Under the pieces are notes generated by a model. The model was not told where the DNA came from. It made no database searches and was given only the letters and a program-made list of their open reading frames with translations. A stretch of DNA of 64,000 bases from Oscillatoria sp. FACHB-1406 (lineage in GTDB: Bacteria; Cyanobacteriota; Cyanobacteriia; Cyanobacteriales; Spirulinaceae), in NCBI RefSeq assembly GCF_014698145.1, contig NZ_JACJSM010000009.1, positions 101,680 through 165,679 on the forward strand, written 5' to 3'. This document shows positions 61,404-64,000 of this stretch, in pieces (the first letter of the stretch is position 1; each line of letters begins with the position of its first letter). Made by a program: the position numbers and the translations under genes.

Positions 61404-62198
61404 ATGGTGAATCCCGAACCGTTAATCGAACTTAGAGGAATTCATAAATCCTTCGGGGAAAACACTATCCTCGATGGTGTCGATTTAACCATCTACGCAG
61501 GCGATGCTCTCGTGATTCTCGGGCCGTCAGGGACGGGAAAATCGACCATTCTGCGAATTATTGCAGGACTGTTAAACCCCGATCGCGGTGAAGTTTATAT
61601 TAAGGGTCAACAGCGCGAAACCACCATCGAAGATAACCCCGATGACGCTGAGGTCGCTATTGGTATGGTTTTTCAACAAGCAGCCTTATTCGACTCGCTA
61701 ACCGTGGGCGAGAACGTTGGGTTCTTGTTGTACCAACATTCTCGCTTACCCCGCGATCGCATTCGCGCCCTCGTCGAAGAAAAATTAGAAATGGTGGGTT
61801 TGGAGGGGACGAGTCAACTCTATCCCTCCGAACTTTCTGGTGGGATGCGCAAGCGCGTCAGTTTTGCCCGGGCGATTACTGCCGATCCCGACAATCCTAA
61901 GTTAAACCCAGAAGTGATTCTTTACGACGAACCCACTGCCGGTTTAGACCCGATCGCCTCTACGATTATCGAAGACTTAGTACGTCACTTACACGGTTCA
62001 AACCCGAGTTGCGGAACCTATGTTATGGTTTCTCACCAAGAAAGTACCATTCGCCGCACCGCCGATCGCGTCCTCTTTCTCTCCGAAGGAAAGGTGCGCT
62101 GGCAGGGTAGTATTGAAGAGATTGATTCTACCGACAATCCTTGGGTGCGACAGTTTTTTAGTGCCAGTATCGAGGGACCCATTCGTATAGTGAGTTAA
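61404..62198 (+). CDS. ABC ATPase, MlaF/TGD3-like
   Basis: 264 residues from ATG 61404. Walker A GPSGTGKST (about 42-50), Q-loop VFQQAALF, signature LSGGMRKRVSFARA (about 148-161; the RKR variant is typical of MlaF), Walker B VILYDEPTAGLDP and the H-loop MVSHQEST are all present. It powers phospholipid transport between the membranes with an MCE protein (next gene) and a permease (MlaE-like), which is not here. The MCE gene starts 28 bp after its stop with a GAGGAGGA ribosome site. Confidence 0.9.
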   Translation: MVNPEPLIELRGIHKSFGENTILDGVDLTIYAGDALVILGPSGTGKSTILRIIAGLLNPDRGEVYIKGQQRETTIEDNPDDAEVAIGMVFQQAALFDSLTVGENVGFLLYQHSRLPRDRIRALVEEKLEMVGLEGTSQLYPSELSGGMRKRVSFARAITADPDNPKLNPEVILYDEPTAGLDPIASTIIEDLVRHLHGSNPSCGTYVMVSHQESTIRRTADRVLFLSEGKVRWQGSIEEIDSTDNPWVRQFFSASIEGPIRIVS

Positions 62199-62225
62199 AT
62201 TAAAGTCGTCGCTCGAGGAGGAATA

Positions 62226-63764
62226 ATGAGATCGCGGGCAGTACGAGAAGGATCGGTCGGACTATTAATCGTGGCGGGTTTAGCCCTGTTTGGCGGCGTA
62301 GCTTTTTGGCTGCAAGGTCTTCGCTTCGGCAGCAAAAGCTATCATATTGTCGTCGAATTTGCCGATGCAAAAGGGTTATCGGTGGGAACGCCCGTGCAAT
62401 ATCGAGGTGCAGAAGTGGGTAAAATTGTCAGCCTCACCCCGCGTACCAATGGCGTAGAAGCCAAGCTCGAAATCGAATCCAGCGATCTCCTGATTCCCAA
62501 AAACGCAATTGTGAAGGCAACTCAATCGGGATTTCTCAATCAAAGCGCGATCGAAATTACCCCCCTTGAAGCTATCGCCAGCGAAAATCTCAACCTCAAA
62601 CCCTTCGGCGAAGAATGCGAAGCCTCGCCGATTCTCTGCAACAATCAGCGCTTGACCGGAAAAGCCGGTGCTTCGATTGACGATCTTCTCGATAGCACCG
62701 TCCGCCTCAGTCAAGCTTACGGTTCCCCCGAAGTGACCAATAACGTCAACAAACTGCTGAGTGCAGCTACCGCAACAGCCACCGACTTTGCCAAACTCAG
62801 CGCCGAATTTAGATTGTTATCGCGCTCCCTGCGCGGACAAATTGCACCTTTATCGAACAATGTCGCTCAAACCACGGACTCGCTAACAGCAACGGCTCGA
62901 GATATCTCTAGAAGCAGCGCGCGTCTCTCTAACACCGTTGATGCAACGGCAAATCGTCTCTCCAGCACCGTTGATGCGAGTGCCAATCAGATTACGCAAA
63001 ACCTCAATAGGACAACTCAAAATTTTAATGTTCTCTCAGAAAATCTCAATCGTTTGGTTCGCGCTAATGAAAGCAACCTCAGCAGTACGCTTGCCAGTCT
63101 GAGAATGACTGGCAGCAGCGTGCAGGAGACTTTAACCGAACTCAAACCTGCAGTCCAAGGATTGAATACCGCCCTCAACCCGCAAGAAGTAGAAGGTTTA
63201 GTCCGAAATCTAAATGTGTTAGTTGCGAATGCCACCAAAGCTTCTAGCAATATTGATGCCCTCGTTGCGAATACTGCGGCCACCTCCGAAAATCTCCGCA
63301 GCTTAAGTGCGAGCTTGAACGACCCACTACTGCTACTCTCGCTTCAGCAAACCCTAACTTCGGCTCGGGAAACCTTTGAAAATGCTCGGAAGATTACCGC
63401 AGATCTCGACGAACTAACGGGGGATCCTGCTTTTCGCAATAACCTGCGCAACCTGGTTGACGGGCTGGGTAATTTAGTCTCTTCTACTCAGCAGTTAGAG
63501 CAGCAAATGCAGTTAGCGCAAGCGTTGGAAGCATCGCATCAAACGGTAGAGGTTCTAGCTGCGGATGCTCGCAACCAAGCCAGCGCGCCGGAAACTCCAT
63601 CGACCTCAGAAAAAGTTAGTCCGACTGCGGCGACTGCTACTGAGACACCCAAACAACAACAAAAAAGTTTAACGCGATCGACGATTCGCACCGAGCCGAC
63701 GCTGATTCCTTTAGAGAACCAGTCTCCCCAGCCTGAAGAAGAAGAAAGAAAGACATCGGACTGA
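62226..63764 (+). CDS. MCE-domain lipid-transport protein (MlaD/Ycf22-like)
   Basis: 512 residues from ATG 62226 with ribosome site GAGGAGGA. One N-terminal membrane helix (VGLLIVAGLALFGGVAFWLQGL), then one MCE domain (VEFADAKGLSVGTPVQYRGAEVGKIVSL, as a region, about 40-125). The rest (about 160-430) is a long alpha-helical stalk with tandem-like units such as SSARLSNTVDATANRLSSTVDASANQ (split). The C-terminal 70 residues are low-complexity (SEKVSPTAATATETPKQQQ). It forms a hexameric ring or tube for lipids in the periplasm. It pairs with the ATPase upstream. Confidence 0.88.
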   Translation: MRSRAVREGSVGLLIVAGLALFGGVAFWLQGLRFGSKSYHIVVEFADAKGLSVGTPVQYRGAEVGKIVSLTPRTNGVEAKLEIESSDLLIPKNAIVKATQSGFLNQSAIEITPLEAIASENLNLKPFGEECEASPILCNNQRLTGKAGASIDDLLDSTVRLSQAYGSPEVTNNVNKLLSAATATATDFAKLSAEFRLLSRSLRGQIAPLSNNVAQTTDSLTATARDISRSSARLSNTVDATANRLSSTVDASANQITQNLNRTTQNFNVLSENLNRLVRANESNLSSTLASLRMTGSSVQETLTELKPAVQGLNTALNPQEVEGLVRNLNVLVANATKASSNIDALVANTAATSENLRSLSASLNDPLLLLSLQQTLTSARETFENARKITADLDELTGDPAFRNNLRNLVDGLGNLVSSTQQLEQQMQLAQALEASHQTVEVLAADARNQASAPETPSTSEKVSPTAATATETPKQQQKSLTRSTIRTEPTLIPLENQSPQPEEEERKTSD

Positions 63765-64000
63765 AGCAAAAATTTTTGAGGTCAATGGCGAGCGATCGCG
63801 ATTTCCGCAAGAAATGGAGAGATCGGGAGCGCTGCTGTCGAAAAATCCGCCATTGAGGGTTCGGTTTAACCCCCATTCCGCACGACAAAAAGTAGTCCTT
63901 CTGTGCGACAGGTGAGAGGGAGTAGGAGTCAAGTCCCCTGATGAGGGAAAATGAAATCATGGCACTGTAACTGATGGGCTTCTCAAAGATGAATTCCCCC

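Overview
The window is chromosomal DNA of a cyanobacterium, very probably a filamentous or otherwise motile, phototactic one. The palindrome GCGATCGC (HIP1) occurs throughout, inside genes and between them. The gene content is also cyanobacterial: RuBisCO accumulation factor Raf1, NdhD1 of the photosynthetic NDH-1 complex, a VTE6-like phytyl-phosphate kinase, a Ycf20-like protein, a SigF-type sigma factor, a biotin synthase, HemJ, DUF3120, DUF3153, DUF4912 and a type IV pilus chemotaxis (Pil/Hmp-like) locus. I cannot name the species from sequence alone.

Layout. 1-12.3 kb: mostly minus-strand housekeeping genes (envelope protein, CDP-alcohol phosphatidyltransferase, raf1, hemJ, a sugar symporter, secreted proteins, an aminotransferase, a GNAT acetyltransferase, glutaredoxin, a VTE6-like kinase, an FTR1 iron permease). 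12.5-24.5 kb: ndhD1, an orphan TpsB secretion pore, sigF, a histidine kinase, a two-domain QueD-like protein, pirin and HxlR. 24.7-26.7 kb: a ycf20-like gene with a DNA helicase. 26.7-27.3 kb: an intergenic stretch made of several repeat families. 27.3-34.2 kb: three consecutive protease-family genes on one strand (TPR-CHAT, orthocaspase, S8 subtilisin), each with an N-terminal export signal. 34.2-35.5 kb: a ParE-like toxin with its antitoxin and a tandemly duplicated HTH gene. 35.5-41 kb: an aminopropyltransferase, an HtrA-type protease, bioB, bioY and lspA. 41.4-53.7 kb: a phototaxis/chemotaxis locus with a CheY-like regulator, a PATAN-REC regulator, a soluble five-GAF MCP, a CheA-REC hybrid kinase and two CheW-like proteins. 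53.9-63.8 kb: membrane proteins, a lipoprotein, DUF4912, UppP, DUF3120, an FHA-cyclase and an MlaF/MCE lipid-transport pair.

How genes may work together. The 41-54 kb genes form a nearly complete receptor-CheW-CheA-regulator path controlling type IV pilus motility; sigF elsewhere in the window belongs to the class linked to pilus gene expression. bioB and bioY give synthesis and uptake of biotin side by side. The CHAT, caspase and subtilisin genes look like one unit that would act outside the cytoplasm.

The most unusual items are: the exported CHAT/caspase/subtilisin trio; a tnpB-less IS200/IS605-type remnant that keeps what looks like an omega-RNA scaffold between the CheA and CheW genes; a MITE-like repeat with imperfect terminal inverted repeats in three copies, one touching the CheA start codon; a lipoprotein signal peptidase whose conserved GNxxDR aspartate is a cysteine; paired palindromic operators beside a duplicated HTH gene; and heptamer repeats that supply stop codons. 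No tRNA, rRNA or CRISPR array was seen.
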